The translations under genes and the position numbers were made by a program. From contig NZ_CP073581.1 in NCBI RefSeq assembly GCF_018200035.1, positions 1,980,501 through 2,044,500 on the forward strand: 64,000 bases of DNA, read 5' to 3'. The DNA comes from Sulfitobacter albidus. GTDB lineage: Bacteria; Pseudomonadota; Alphaproteobacteria; Rhodobacterales; Rhodobacteraceae. Below are positions 30,259 to 39,385 of this stretch, in pieces (the first letter of the stretch is position 1; every line of letters begins with the position of its first letter). Under the pieces are notes generated by a model that did no database searches, had not been told where the DNA came from, and saw only the letters and a list, made by a program, of their open reading frames with translations.

Positions 30259-31047
30259 CTATTTGAACACCGGCGCGCGTTTGCCAAAGGCGGCCGCGAC
30301 CACCTCCATCTGATCGGGTTTGCCCATCAGATCGGCCTGCTCGCGGCTCTCCGCCAGCAGCACCTCTTCGGCCCCACCCGTCTCCGCCAGCGCGATCAAC
30401 CGTTTGGCGGCACGAATGGCCGACGGGCTCTTGCCCGCGATCGTGGCGGCCAAATCCATCGCGGCGGCCAGCGGATCGTCGGCGATTTCCGTCACCAGCC
30501 CCCAACGCTCCGCCTGATCGGCGCCCACGGGCTCAGCCGTGTAGGTCAGACGGCGCAGCACGTCGCCGCGCACCAGACGCGGCAGCAGCACCATCCCGCC
30601 CATATCGGGTACGATGCCCCATTTCATCTCCATCACCGCGAATTTGGCGTCCGGCGCGGCGATGCGCATATCCGCGCCCAGCGCCAGCTGGATGCCCGCG
30701 CCAAAGCACACGCCATGCACGGCGGCAATCACCGGGATCGCCATGCGGTCCCAGACCATCGCGACCTCTTGCCATTGGTTCGTGGTGCCCGCGCCGTGGC
30801 TGCGCGGCATCAGCAGATCCGCGGGATCCTTGCCGATCATACCCTGCAGGCCAGAGATGTCGATGCCTGCGCAAAACGCCTTCCCCTCGCCCGAAATCAC
30901 CGCCACGCGGGCGTCGGACGCGGCGACCTCCTGACCGGCAGCGATGATCGCATCGATCATCTGCTGATCGACGGCGTTCATCTTATCCGCGCGGGTCAGG
31001 CGGACGTGGGCAATGTGATTGTCATAGGTGACTTCGACGCGGGACAT
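30259..31047 (-). CDS. Enoyl-CoA hydratase/isomerase (crotonase) family protein
   Basis: 262 residues. Oxyanion-hole motifs are GEGKAFCAGIDISGLQG near residue 55 and AAVHGVCFGAGIQLALGADMRIA near 110. EMKWGIVPDMGGMVLLPRLV near 145 supplies the position of a catalytic acid. Crotonases hydrate or isomerise acyl-CoA double bonds; the exact reaction cannot be set from this context. It converges on valS. Confidence 0.92.
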   Translation of the reverse strand: MSRVEVTYDNHIAHVRLTRADKMNAVDQQMIDAIIAAGQEVAASDARVAVISGEGKAFCAGIDISGLQGMIGKDPADLLMPRSHGAGTTNQWQEVAMVWDRMAIPVIAAVHGVCFGAGIQLALGADMRIAAPDAKFAVMEMKWGIVPDMGGMVLLPRLVRGDVLRRLTYTAEPVGADQAERWGLVTEIADDPLAAAMDLAATIAGKSPSAIRAAKRLIALAETGGAEEVLLAESREQADLMGKPDQMEVVAAAFGKRAPVFK

Positions 31048-31120
31048 GGGGCGGGTTCTCCGTTACTGGCTCGCACGCAGCGTCCCGCGAAATCGCGGCA
31101 AAATCCACCGAAACGCTGCG

Positions 31121-31287
31121 TTAGCGGGGCACGACCCGCTCGACCGCGCGCATCATGCCGAGGCTCTTGTCATACACCAGCGTGAGGATGCGCCGCACCT
31201 GCGGTTTGGCAAGGCTGACCCCGCCCCGCGCAACGCCCCCGCAGCGGCGGCCGTACCGATAAATCCCCTTCGTGTGAGCTTGGCCAT
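31121..31287 (-). pseudogene. Small twin-arginine signal protein (about 55 aa), one frameshift
   Basis: An AGGAGG ribosome-binding site precedes the ATG at 31287. The start MAKLTRRGFIGTAAAAGA is a clear Tat signal. In the given sequence the frame leaves the conserved tail at the C4 run 31224-31227; one added base gives a continuous protein ending KPQVRRILTLVYDKSLGMMR and then AVERVVPR, about 55 residues. I recall similar tiny Tat-signal proteins from Rhodobacteraceae, but know no function. The conserved tail after the signal suggests a real gene, too small for most gene callers. Confidence 0.6.
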
Positions 31288-31376
31288 CCCATGTCCTCCT
31301 GTCTTTGCAACTCATTCTCAAATAGGGGTCCTGCGCCCTCTTTACAAGGGCGGGCCAGCCGCGCTTTATCGCGGCC

Positions 31377-32480
31377 ATGACACACGCCCGCCTGACCCCG
31401 CTCGCCCAATCGCTGCCCGCCACCGTGCCATTCGTCGGCCCCGAGACGCAGGAACGCGCGCGCGGCGCCGGTTTTGCCGCGCGTCTGGGCGCGAATGAGA
31501 GCGTCTTTGGCCCCTCGCCCGAAGCGCTCAAGGCGATGGCAGCGAGCCATCACTGGATGTACGGCGATCCAGAAAGCCACGATCTGCGCGCAGCCCTCGC
31601 CGCCCATCACGGCTGCGCGCCCGAGAATATCATGGTCGGTGAAGGCATCGACGGGCTCTTGGGCTATCTGGTGCGCCTCACGGTCGGGCCGGGCGATGCG
31701 GTGGTCACTTCGGCGGGCGCCTATCCGACGTTTAACTACCATGTGGCGGGCTTTGGCGGTGATCTGCACGCGGTGCCCTATGCGGGCGATTTTGAAGATC
31801 CCGCAGCGCTATTCGCCAAGGCGGCAGAGGTCGACGCCAAGCTTGTGTATCTCGCCAATCCCGACAATCCGATGGGCAGCCACCACAGCGGCGCCGATCT
31901 GGCCCGCGCGATGGACGCGCTGCCCAAGGACACGCTGCTGGTGCTCGATGAGGCTTATGTCGATTGTGCACCCGAGGGCACGGCCCTGCCCCTGCCCGTA
32001 GACGATCCCCGCGTGATCCGGATGCGCACCTTTTCAAAGGCTTACGGGCTTGCGGGCGCGCGCGTGGGCTACGCCCTTGGGCATCCCGATCTGATCACGG
32101 CGTTTCACAAGGTCCGCAATCACTTTGGCATGAACCGCGCCGCACAGGCCGGCGCGATGGCGGCCCTGGCCGACCGCGACCACCTCGCCCATGTGCTTGA
32201 CCAGATCGCGCAGGCCCGGAGCCGCATCGCGCAAATCGCGCGCGACAACGGGCTCACGCCGCTGCCCTCGGCCACCAATTTTGTCACCATCGATTGCGGT
32301 GCCGATGGCACCTTTGCCAAGGCCGTGCTGGACGCGCTGATTGCGCGCGGCATCTTTGTGCGCATGCCCTTTGTCGCCCCGCAAAATCGCTGCATCCGGG
32401 TGGGATGCGGCCTGCCTGCGGATCTCGACGCGCTGGCCACGGCCCTGCCCCAAGCTTTGGCAGAGGCAAAAAGGGGCTGA
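31377..32480 (+). CDS. PLP-dependent aminotransferase, HisC-like (class I/II)
   Basis: 367 residues. Fold-type I motifs are RLGANESVFGPSP near residue 37, YLANPDNPMGS near 160, VLDEAYVDCAP near 190, and the Schiff-base Lys in MRTFSKAYGLAGARVGYALG near 223. The sequence is closest to histidinol-phosphate aminotransferases, but no his genes are adjacent, so it could equally act on aromatic or other amino acids. It is followed by a small membrane protein gene that may be co-transcribed. Confidence 0.88.
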   Translation: MTHARLTPLAQSLPATVPFVGPETQERARGAGFAARLGANESVFGPSPEALKAMAASHHWMYGDPESHDLRAALAAHHGCAPENIMVGEGIDGLLGYLVRLTVGPGDAVVTSAGAYPTFNYHVAGFGGDLHAVPYAGDFEDPAALFAKAAEVDAKLVYLANPDNPMGSHHSGADLARAMDALPKDTLLVLDEAYVDCAPEGTALPLPVDDPRVIRMRTFSKAYGLAGARVGYALGHPDLITAFHKVRNHFGMNRAAQAGAMAALADRDHLAHVLDQIAQARSRIAQIARDNGLTPLPSATNFVTIDCGADGTFAKAVLDALIARGIFVRMPFVAPQNRCIRVGCGLPADLDALATALPQALAEAKRG

Positions 32481-32561
32481 CGGCGCGCAATTCTGCGCTA
32501 ATCTGATCGTAACCGGCGCGGGATAGCCTCCCGCGACAGACAAAACGATGAGACAAAAGCG

Positions 32562-32735
32562 ATGAACGACCGCGGCACCGCCCCAGACTTTACCCAAGCC
32601 TGCATTGTCATGTTCGGCGTCAACATCGCGTGGATATTCGTGGCGATCTGGGCCATCTGGGGCCTGATTGCCGTGGCCGCGACCGGCTGGTGCATCAACC
32701 GCGCGATCGGCTGGATCGAGGCGCGGCGCGACTAG
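32562..32735 (+). CDS. Small single-helix membrane protein (57 aa)
   Basis: ATG at 32562, 81 bp after the aminotransferase. One hydrophobic segment rich in Trp and Ile (IAWIFVAIWAIWGLIAVAAT) at about residues 22-41, then a short basic tail ending EARRD. I recognise no family. The position directly after the HisC-like gene suggests co-transcription. The stop codons at 32733-32735 and, on the other strand, 32737 lie back to back with the next gene. Confidence 0.55.
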   Translation: MNDRGTAPDFTQACIVMFGVNIAWIFVAIWAIWGLIAVAATGWCINRAIGWIEARRD

Positions 32736-32736
32736 A

Positions 32737-33938
32737 CTAGCGCCCGGCGATCACGCCCGCCGCCGCCTCCAGCGCGCCGGGGCCATGGGCAATGCCCAGC
32801 GCCTTGAGGCCCGCATCCATCCCGCCCAGCATCCCCATCACCATATGGCCGTTCACATGGCCCATGTGCCCAAGACGGAAGAACGCATCGCGCGCCGGAT
32901 CGCCCGGCTCCGCCATGCCCAGCCCGATGCCCAGCGTCAGACCGACCTCACGCTCGACCCATTGGCGCAGGCGCGTGCCGTCAGACCCCTTTAGCCGCAG
33001 CGACGTCACCGCCGTCGAGCGGTGCACAGGATCGGCGATATTCATCGCCAGATCGCCCCCCGTCGCCCAGGCGTCACAGGCGGCCCAGACCGCGCGGGCA
33101 AGCGTGGCATGGCGCGCCCAGACCGCCTCGATCCCCTCATCGTGGATCATGCCAAGGGCCGTGCGCAGCCCGTAGAGGTGATGCGTCGGCGCCGTTCCGT
33201 TGAAAAACTGCCACAGCTCATCGCCTTCGGCGCGCGGGGTCCAGTCCCAATAGCGGCTGACCCGTGGCATCGCCGCGCGCACCTGCGCCGCACGGTCATT
33301 GAAGAAGACGAACGCACAGCCCGGCGGCACCATCAGCCCCTTCTGGCAACCCGTCACCATCACATCGACGCCCCAATCGTCCATCTCGAACCGGTCACAG
33401 GCGAGCGAGGCGATGCAATCGGCCATCAGCAGCGCCGGATGGCCCAGATCATCCAGCACGCGGCGCAGCCCCGGAATGTCGTTGCGCACCGACGAGGACG
33501 TATCCACATGCACCGCCAGCACCGCCTTGATCCGGTGCTCGGTATCGGCGCGCAGCGCGGCCGCGATCCGGTCCAGATCGAAGGGGTCGGATTTGCCGAA
33601 ATCAATCAGCTCCACCTCCGCCCCGATACCATCGGCCATCTCGCCCCAGCCGTGGCCGAAACGCCCCGTGGCGGGCACCAGCACGCGCTCACCGGGGGCG
33701 ACGGTATTGGCCAGCGCCGCCTCCCACGCGGCGTGGCCGTTGCCGATGTAGATCGCCGCATGGTGCTGCGTGCGCGCCACGCGTTTGAGATCCGCCATCA
33801 GCCCGGGCATCATATCCACCAGCTCCCCTCATAGATGTTGGGCGCGGGGCGGTGCATCGCCTGCAACACGGCGTCGGGCATCACCGACGGGCCGGGAATC
33901 GCGAGATAGCCGCGACCGTTCGACAGATTGGCGGACAT
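32737..33938 (-). pseudogene. Class V aminotransferase (alanine/serine-glyoxylate type), one frameshift
   Basis: The start at 33938 has AAAGGAAA upstream and reads MSANLSNGRGYLAIPGPSVM, the conserved N-terminus with the GPS motif. The frame breaks at the C4 run 33825-33828; one added base gives NIYEGELVDMMPGLMADLK and continues for 360 residues. The PLP Lys is in VTGCQKGLMVPPG near residue 195 of the long part, and VLAVHVDTSSSVRNDI is the family hallmark. Probably transfers amino groups to glyoxylate, as in serine-glyoxylate or alanine-glyoxylate aminotransferases; the donor is not fixed by context. Confidence 0.88.
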
Positions 33939-34091
33939 GGGATTTCCTTTCGTGCGCAATCGCTTGCAAGCGTGTGTTTGGTGCAACCATAGCCTGCGCG
34001 CCGCCTGCGTCAATCGCCGCTCGCTTGCCCCTGAAGGGGGCGCGGGATAAGCTGCGCGCCTGAGCATTCTCACCCGGCAAAGGCCCGATTT

Positions 34092-35942
34092 ATGAGCGCG
34101 CAAACCTATACCTCCGGCGAGCTCGGACGCTGGCTCTGGCGCGACTACCTGCGCCGCCATTCGGGCACGCTGTCGATTGCCGTGTTTTTCATGGTGCTCG
34201 AGGGCGCCTCGCTGGGCGCGATGGCCAAGCTGATGGAGCCGATGTTCGACCGCGTCTTTGTCGCCGGAGAGCAATCGTGGCTGCTCTTCGTGGGCTTTGT
34301 GCTGTTGGGCATCTTCGTGCTGCGTGCGATCTCTTCAGTGGCGCAAAAGGTGCTGCTGACGCGGATCTCGCAGAAAACCGCAGCGGCCATGCGGATCAAC
34401 ATGCTCGACCGCATGATGCTGCAGGACGGCGCGTTCCATCAGGATCACCCGCCCGGCTTTCTGGTGCAGCGCGTACAGGGCGATGTGAACGCGGTCAACG
34501 ACGTCTGGCGCGCGATCATCACCGGCGCAGGGCGCGATTTCATCGGGCTGATCGTGCTGCTGGGCGTGGCGATCAGCATTGATCCGATCTGGGCGCTGCT
34601 GGCCTGCGTCGGCATCCCGGTGATGGTCCTGCCTGCCGCCTTTGCGCAACGTTTCGTGCGCCGCCGCGCGCGCGAGGCGCGCGATCTGGGTGCCACCCTG
34701 TCGACCCGCCTCGACGAGGTGTTCCACGGCATCGTGCAGATCAAGCTCAACGCGCTGGAGGCCTACCAGACCCGCCAATACCGCGACATCACCACGCAGT
34801 TCGTGCGTACCGAGGTCCGCACCGCCTTCGGCAGCTCCGCCATCCCCGCGATGATCGACATCATTTCCGGAATCGGTTTCATGGCCGTGATCCTCTACGG
34901 CGGCAATGAAATCATCAGCGGCAACAAGACCATCGGCGAATTCATGACGTTCTTTACGGCCATGGGGTTCACCTTCAATCCGCTGCGCCGTCTGGGCGCG
35001 ATTTCGGGCCAGTGGCAGACCGCCGCCGCCGCCCTTGAGCGGATCAAGGAGCTGCTCGACGCGCCGATCACCCTACGCTCCCCCGACGCGCCAAAGGCGC
35101 CGCCCGCGGGCGTGCCCGACGTGACCCTCGACAACGTGACCCTGTCGTTCGGCAAAACGCAGGTGCTGCACGGTCTGTCGCTGCACGCCGCCGCCGGGCA
35201 GACCACCGCGCTCGTCGGCGCGTCGGGGGCGGGCAAATCCACGCTCTTCAACCTGCTCACACGGCTCCTGGATCCCGATACCGGCAGCGTGCGCATCGGC
35301 GACGTGGCCACCACCGACATGGCGATCCCCGATCTGCGCGGCCTGTTTTCCGTCGTGAGCCAGGAAGCGCTGCTGTTCGACGAAACCCTGCGCGAGAATA
35401 TCGTGCTGGGCCGCACGGATGTGAGCGATGCGGCGCTGCAGGCGGTTCTCGACGCGGCGCATGTCTCCGACTTCCTGCCAAACCTGTTCGACGGGCTTGA
35501 AACCCGCGTGGGCCCGCGCGGCTCCGCCCTGTCGGGCGGTCAGCGCCAGCGCGTCGTCATCGCCCGCGCGCTTCTGCGCGACACGCCCATCCTGCTGCTG
35601 GACGAGGCAACCTCGGCCCTCGACGCGCAATCCGAAAAGACCGTGCAAACCGCGCTTGACCGCCTGTCCAAAGGGCGCACCACGCTGGTCATCGCGCATC
35701 GCCTCTCGACCATCCGCGGAGCGGACAAGATCGTGGTCCTCGACCGTGGCCGTGTCGTCGATGAAGGCACCCACGACGACCTGCTCGAACGCGGCGGCAT
35801 CTACGCCGATCTCTACCGGCTGCAATTCCGTGACGGCAAAAACGTGTCGGACCCGAAACTGCCCGACACCGCCCGCCGCGATCCCGCCCTGCCCGACACG
35901 CCGGGCCTCCTGCACCGTCTCACGCGCGGCTTCTTCGGCTAA
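34092..35942 (+). CDS. MsbA-like ABC exporter (fused permease-ATPase)
   Basis: 616 residues. Six membrane helices at about residues 25-320, then the nucleotide-binding domain: Walker A VGASGAGKST near 378, signature LSGGQRQRVVIARAL near 482, Walker B ILLLDEATSALD near 503, and H-loop VIAHRLSTIR near 535. The half-transporter works as a homodimer. Resemblance is to lipid A/lipid flippases of the MsbA group; the substrate is inferred. A dispersed intergenic repeat follows the stop. Confidence 0.9.
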   Translation: MSAQTYTSGELGRWLWRDYLRRHSGTLSIAVFFMVLEGASLGAMAKLMEPMFDRVFVAGEQSWLLFVGFVLLGIFVLRAISSVAQKVLLTRISQKTAAAMRINMLDRMMLQDGAFHQDHPPGFLVQRVQGDVNAVNDVWRAIITGAGRDFIGLIVLLGVAISIDPIWALLACVGIPVMVLPAAFAQRFVRRRAREARDLGATLSTRLDEVFHGIVQIKLNALEAYQTRQYRDITTQFVRTEVRTAFGSSAIPAMIDIISGIGFMAVILYGGNEIISGNKTIGEFMTFFTAMGFTFNPLRRLGAISGQWQTAAAALERIKELLDAPITLRSPDAPKAPPAGVPDVTLDNVTLSFGKTQVLHGLSLHAAAGQTTALVGASGAGKSTLFNLLTRLLDPDTGSVRIGDVATTDMAIPDLRGLFSVVSQEALLFDETLRENIVLGRTDVSDAALQAVLDAAHVSDFLPNLFDGLETRVGPRGSALSGGQRQRVVIARALLRDTPILLLDEATSALDAQSEKTVQTALDRLSKGRTTLVIAHRLSTIRGADKIVVLDRGRVVDEGTHDDLLERGGIYADLYRLQFRDGKNVSDPKLPDTARRDPALPDTPGLLHRLTRGFFG

Positions 35943-35948
35943 AGTTTT

Positions 35949-35999
35949 GCGAGCACGCCCGCCACGGGCGCCGAAAGGGAAAATCGCGCCGCAAGGCGC
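35949..35999. repeat. Intergenic repeat, copy 2 (GC box plus hairpin)
   Basis: GCGAGCACGCCCGCC at 35949-35963, identical to 17811-17825, then ACGGGCGCC, an A-rich spacer and the hairpin CGCGCC-GCAA-GGCGCG. It lies between the convergent exporter and glycosyltransferase genes, 6 bp after the exporter stop, where it could act as a transcript end. Confidence 0.5.
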
Positions 36000-36014
36000 G
36001 GCCGTCAGGTCCCG

Positions 36015-36692
36015 CTAGCGGCGGTAGGCATCGGCCAGCCAGTCGGGCGAGGCGCCGGCAAAATAGCGCGCCAGCGTCCACAGGTTGCGCCCGCCGCGCC
36101 GGAACCAGCCCTGCCGGCGGTATTTGGCCGCCGAGGTGACGGCGACCGCGTCCAGCCCCACCTTTTGCGCGCCCAGCTTGCGGGCCAGCGCCACGTCCTC
36201 CATCAGCGGCTGATCGGGATAGCCGCCAATCTCGTCGTATAGCGCGCGGCTGATCAACAGCCCCTGATCGCCGTAGGGCAGACCTAACCCGCTGCGCAGG
36301 TTGGCCCAGCCGGCCACCAGCCCCGCCGCAATCCCGCGCTGGTCAAACGCGAGCCGGAACCAGCCCGCACGGGTGTCGTTTTCGATGTGGTGGCGCACGG
36401 TTTCGGCCCAACCGGCGCTCAGCACCGTATCGGCGTGCAGGATCAGGATCCAGTCGCCGCGCGCCTCGGCAACGCCGCGCCGCAGCTGCCCGCCGCGCCC
36501 TGCCGGTCCGTGGATCACGTCAGCGCCCCAGGCCTGGGCCACGGCGCCCGTGGCATCATGCGACCCACCGTCGCTCACGATCAGTTCGCGGATCAGGCCG
36601 GCATCAAGCCCCTCCATCAACGCGGCAAAACACCCCGCCAACGCGGGTTCTGCATTCAGTGTCGGCACTACAACCGAGAGTTTTGCGCGCAT
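36015..36692 (-). CDS. Family 2 glycosyltransferase (TIGR04283-like)
   Basis: 225 residues from the ATG at 36692 (MRAKLSVVVPTLNAEPALAG); the longer open frame runs antisense through ygfZ and is rejected. GT-A fold with SVVVPTLN at the N-terminus, ELIVSDGGSHDATGAVA near residue 38, and ILILHADTVLSAGW near 82 (the metal-binding DxD-like HAD). GLLISRALYDEIGGYPDQPLMEDV is the acceptor-loop motif. Matches the TIGR04283 group, often seen beside selenium- or arsenic-related radical-SAM genes, none of which are present here. Acceptor unknown. Confidence 0.85.
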   Translation of the reverse strand: MRAKLSVVVPTLNAEPALAGCFAALMEGLDAGLIRELIVSDGGSHDATGAVAQAWGADVIHGPAGRGGQLRRGVAEARGDWILILHADTVLSAGWAETVRHHIENDTRAGWFRLAFDQRGIAAGLVAGWANLRSGLGLPYGDQGLLISRALYDEIGGYPDQPLMEDVALARKLGAQKVGLDAVAVTSAAKYRRQGWFRRGGRNLWTLARYFAGASPDWLADAYRR

Positions 36693-36762
36693 CGAGACCC
36701 CCTGCCCCTGTTGTGCCACCGTGCCTAACCTATATAGATCACACAGCAAAAAGGACAGAGCC

Positions 36763-37499
36763 ATGGCCCTCGCACGATCCTCCGCCTTTCGGGCACCGAT
36801 ACCACGGATTTCCTGCAAGGGCTTGTCACCAATGATGTTGCCCGGCTTGGGGACGGTCTCGTCTACGCCGCCATGCTGACCCCGCAGGGCAAGTATATCG
36901 CCGATTTCTTTTTGCAGGCGGACGGTGCGGACGTGTTGCTGGATGTCGACAGCGCCCTCGCGCAGGGGCTGATGCAACGGTTGAACATGTACAAACTGCG
37001 CGCGGATGTGGCCATCACCCAGACCGATCTGCACCTGCACCGCGGCACCGACACCCCGCCCCAGAATGCCCATCGCGACCCGCGCCACCCCGATCTGGGC
37101 TGGCGCGCGCTGCGCGACAGCGCGCAAACGGACGACAACACCGATTGGGATGCGCTCTACGTCAACCACATGATTCCGCAAGCGGGGGTTGAGCTGACGC
37201 CCGACAGCTACATCCTCGAAATGGGGTTCGAGCGGCTGAAGGGTGTGGATTTCCGCAAGGGTTGCTACGTCGGTCAGGAAGTCACCGCGCGCATGAAGCA
37301 CAAGACAGAGCTGCGCAAGGGTCTGGCCCAGGTGGCGCTGACGGGCACCGCCGCGCCCGGCAGCGAGATCATGGCGGAGGGCAAACCCGCAGGCACCCTG
37401 CACACCGTCGCGGGCGACCGCGCGCTGGCCTACCTGCGCTTTGATCGCGCCACGGCTGAGATGACCGCGGGCGACGCGACGCTCACCCGCACCGCCTGA
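36763..37499 (+). pseudogene. ygfZ: YgfZ/GcvT-domain folate-binding protein, one frameshift
   Basis: The ATG at 36763 follows AAAAAGGACAGAG. After MALAR the frame is wrong; one added base near 36776 gives ILRLSGTDTTDFLQGLVTND, which is the standard YgfZ start, and then reads continuously to 37499, about 245 residues in all. The family Cys motif KGCYVGQEVTARMKHKTELRK is near residue 166. YgfZ binds tetrahydrofolate and assists Fe-S cluster assembly or repair. The break does not sit in a long homopolymer, unlike most others in this window. Confidence 0.85.
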
Positions 37500-37504
37500 C
37501 GCAA

Positions 37505-37530
37505 AAGGGCGGACCTTTTGGCCCGCCCTT
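37505..37530. terminator. Hairpin between convergent ygfZ and efp
   Basis: 8-bp arms AAGGGCGG (37505-37512) and CCGCCCTT (37523-37530) with a 10-nt loop. On the reverse strand the stem is followed by a short T run (CCGCCCTTTTGC), so it best serves as the efp terminator. Confidence 0.55.
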
Positions 37531-37550
37531 ACAGTGCAATCCGTCTGCCC

Positions 37551-37607
37551 CTCGGGCGCGTTCTACGTATTCCGTCGCGCCTCAGGCGCGTTCTACATAT
37601 TCCATCG
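37551..37607. repeat. Imperfect direct repeat at the efp 3' end
   Basis: Two 27-bp units, 37551-37577 and 37581-37607, match at 24 positions; the three differences are all G/A. The second unit is the true end of efp (reverse strand, encoding METM-less tail EYVERA and stop). The first repeats that coding tail just downstream of the stop. Confidence 0.6.
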
Positions 37608-38145
37608 TCTCGGTGTTGACGACGATCGCCTCATCCTGATCCACGAACGGCGGTACAGTGATCTTGATCCCGTTGTCCAGCACGGCGGGCTTGAAGCTTT
37701 TGGCCGCCGTCTGGCCCTTCACCACCGGCTCCGTCTCCGCCACGACACAGGTCACCTTCTGCGGCAGCGCCGCATTCAGCGCCTCGCTTTCGTGATATTC
37801 AACCACGATCATCATGCCGTCCTGCAAAAACGGACGCCGCTCGCCCAGCAAATCGGCGCTGACCTGCACCTGCTCGTAGGTTTCGGTATCCATCACCACC
37901 AGCATCCCGTCGTCCTCATAGAGGAATTGCTGGTCCTTCTGCTCCAGACGCACCCGCTCGACCTTGTCGGCGCTGCGGAAGCGTTCGTTCAACTTCGAGC
38001 CGTTGCGTAGATTTTTCATCTCAACCTGCGCAAATGCCCCACCTTTGCCCGGTTTCACGTGATCCACCTTCACAGCTGCCCAAAGGCCGCCATTATGTTC
38101 CAATACGTTTCCGGGACGGATCTCGTTTCCGTTGATTTTTGGCAT
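37582..38145 (-). CDS. efp: Elongation factor P
   Basis: 187 residues, the standard EF-P length, starting [20 protein letters not shown] at 38145. Three beta-barrel domains. The tip loop reads [13 protein letters not shown], with the Lys of PGKGG at the position modified by EpmA-type enzymes in many bacteria. The C-terminal domain has the GLP-type region as [22 protein letters not shown] relieves ribosome stalling at polyproline. A longer open frame upstream (to 38274) is not used. Confidence 0.96.
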   Translation of the reverse strand: MPKINGNEIRPGNVLEHNGGLWAAVKVDHVKPGKGGAFAQVEMKNLRNGSKLNERFRSADKVERVRLEQKDQQFLYEDDGMLVVMDTETYEQVQVSADLLGERRPFLQDGMMIVVEYHESEALNAALPQKVTCVVAETEPVVKGQTAAKSFKPAVLDNGIKITVPPFVDQDEAIVVNTETMEYVERA

Positions 38146-38362
38146 GTGACAAAACTCTGACAAAAGGTTGATGAAACTTTGATGACGCCTATATCCGGTG
38201 TTCGGGAGGCACACAAGACGGCCTGTCTTGTGCTCCATCCTCCCGAAGCCATGCATAAAACGCATAGGGGCCATGCAAAAACAGGGTATCCGAATCGCTC
38301 TTTATCTGTCAGAAGACCCAGACGCCAAATGACAAGAGCAAGAATAAAGAAAGGACGACGAA

Positions 38363-38683
38363 GTGACTGATTTCGTTGATGGCACAGCCTTTAACAATGA
38401 ACAAGGCAACCGCGCGCGCAAACTCTTTGCCGCCGTCGTGCTCGCCGCACTCGACGACGCGATTGCAGACGACAAGAAATACGGCAACGGGCCGGAGCAG
38501 ATCGCCCGCTGGGCACGCTCCCGCGATGGTCGCGAGGTGCTTTCCTGCGCCGGCATCGACCCCAACGAGCGTGTTGTGGGTGGCCTGATGGAATTCGTGG
38601 GCAAAGGGGTGCGGACGTCCGTCGCCCTCAGCCGCGAAGAATCCGAGCGTCGCAATGCCGCACAGCAGGCCGAAGCCGCCTAA
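38363..38683 (+). CDS. Small conserved soluble protein of unknown function
   Basis: 106 residues from a GTG at 38363, preceded by AAAGGACG. Helical and charged (ARKLFAAVVLAALDDAIADD; EQIARWARSRDGREVLSCAG; C-terminal SREESERRNAAQQAEAA). I believe it matches a roseobacter family numbered DUF6280 but cannot confirm this. No membrane segment, signal or catalytic motif. It is followed by a clear Rho-independent terminator, so it is its own transcription unit. Confidence 0.8.
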   Translation: MTDFVDGTAFNNEQGNRARKLFAAVVLAALDDAIADDKKYGNGPEQIARWARSRDGREVLSCAGIDPNERVVGGLMEFVGKGVRTSVALSREESERRNAAQQAEAA

Positions 38684-38702
38684 CAGCGCCTCAGCCTTTG
38701 AT

Positions 38703-38738
38703 AAAAACGCCCCTCGCCCCGTGCGTGGGGCGTTTTTT
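38703..38738. terminator. Rho-independent terminator
   Basis: AAAAACGCCCC (38703-38713) pairs with GGGGCGTTTTTT (38727-38738): a GC-rich stem followed by a T6 tract on the forward strand. The A-run on the other side makes it bidirectional, serving both the small forward gene and the convergent membrane-protein gene. Confidence 0.85.
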
Positions 38739-38743
38739 CATGC

Positions 38744-39319
38744 CTACATCCCAAAGACAAACAGCCAGACCCACGCCACGTATAGCTGCGCGGCCAGCAA
38801 TGCGCCGACCGCAATCGCAATCGCCCAGCCGGGTCGCGTGAGCCAGATCCACACCGCCGCGAGCGCGGCAAGCGCCGCCTCGATGGGGGCGATCCACCCG
38901 GCCCCGTGGGCGCGATCCCAATAGCTTAGCGGGCTTTCAAACACCCAATCGCTGACGGGCCAGAAATGCGGACGCCCGTCGTCGTGGTGCAGCGGGAAAT
39001 CCAGTGCCAGATGCAGCAACCCGGCGGCGGCAAAGGCCAGCCCCCAATCGCTGCGCCGCCACAGCGCCAGCGCCAGCAGCGCGCCCCAGACGAATACCGA
39101 GTTGTCGACGGCAAAAATCGCCTGCCACGTGTCAGAGAAATAGAGCTCGTCAAACACCACGCGCGGCGGGATGCCGAACAAGAATAACGCGCCCCCCGCC
39201 AGCAGATACAGCGACAGATCCGGCGCCAGCCCCCCGGCCATCGCGGCCCAGAACGTCCGCCGCTGTCCACGCTTGCCGAAGGCCGCAGCCCCGAGCAGCA
39301 AATGAGCGGGTGTATTCAT
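38744..39319 (-). CDS. Integral membrane protein, possibly DUF457/YdjM-like
   Basis: 191 residues from the ATG at 39319, which has AAAGGAAAAGAGG upstream. Four or five membrane helices. The conserved-looking polar motifs [17 protein letters not shown] and [20 protein letters not shown] (His/Asp clusters inside a membrane helix) resemble the metal-dependent-hydrolase-like DUF457 family. Divergent from cobQ with 66 bp between starts, so the two share a promoter region, but a role in cobalamin synthesis is not shown. Confidence 0.65.
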   Translation of the reverse strand: MNTPAHLLLGAAAFGKRGQRRTFWAAMAGGLAPDLSLYLLAGGALFLFGIPPRVVFDELYFSDTWQAIFAVDNSVFVWGALLALALWRRSDWGLAFAAAGLLHLALDFPLHHDDGRPHFWPVSDWVFESPLSYWDRAHGAGWIAPIEAALAALAAVWIWLTRPGWAIAIAVGALLAAQLYVAWVWLFVFGM

Positions 39320-39385
39320 GCGCGCACCTCTTTTCCTTTGGGCCACGATGGGTCAAATTCGCCCCCGGTCCCGGAGGCACAGCAG

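Noticed and set aside
36693..37403. Long upstream extension of the glycosyltransferase frame
   Set aside because: It runs antisense through ygfZ; the GT-A fold starts at the internal ATG at 36692.
39320..39385. Cobalamin riboswitch before cobQ
   Set aside because: Only 66 bp separate the divergent starts, too short for the B12 aptamer, and no B12-box was seen.
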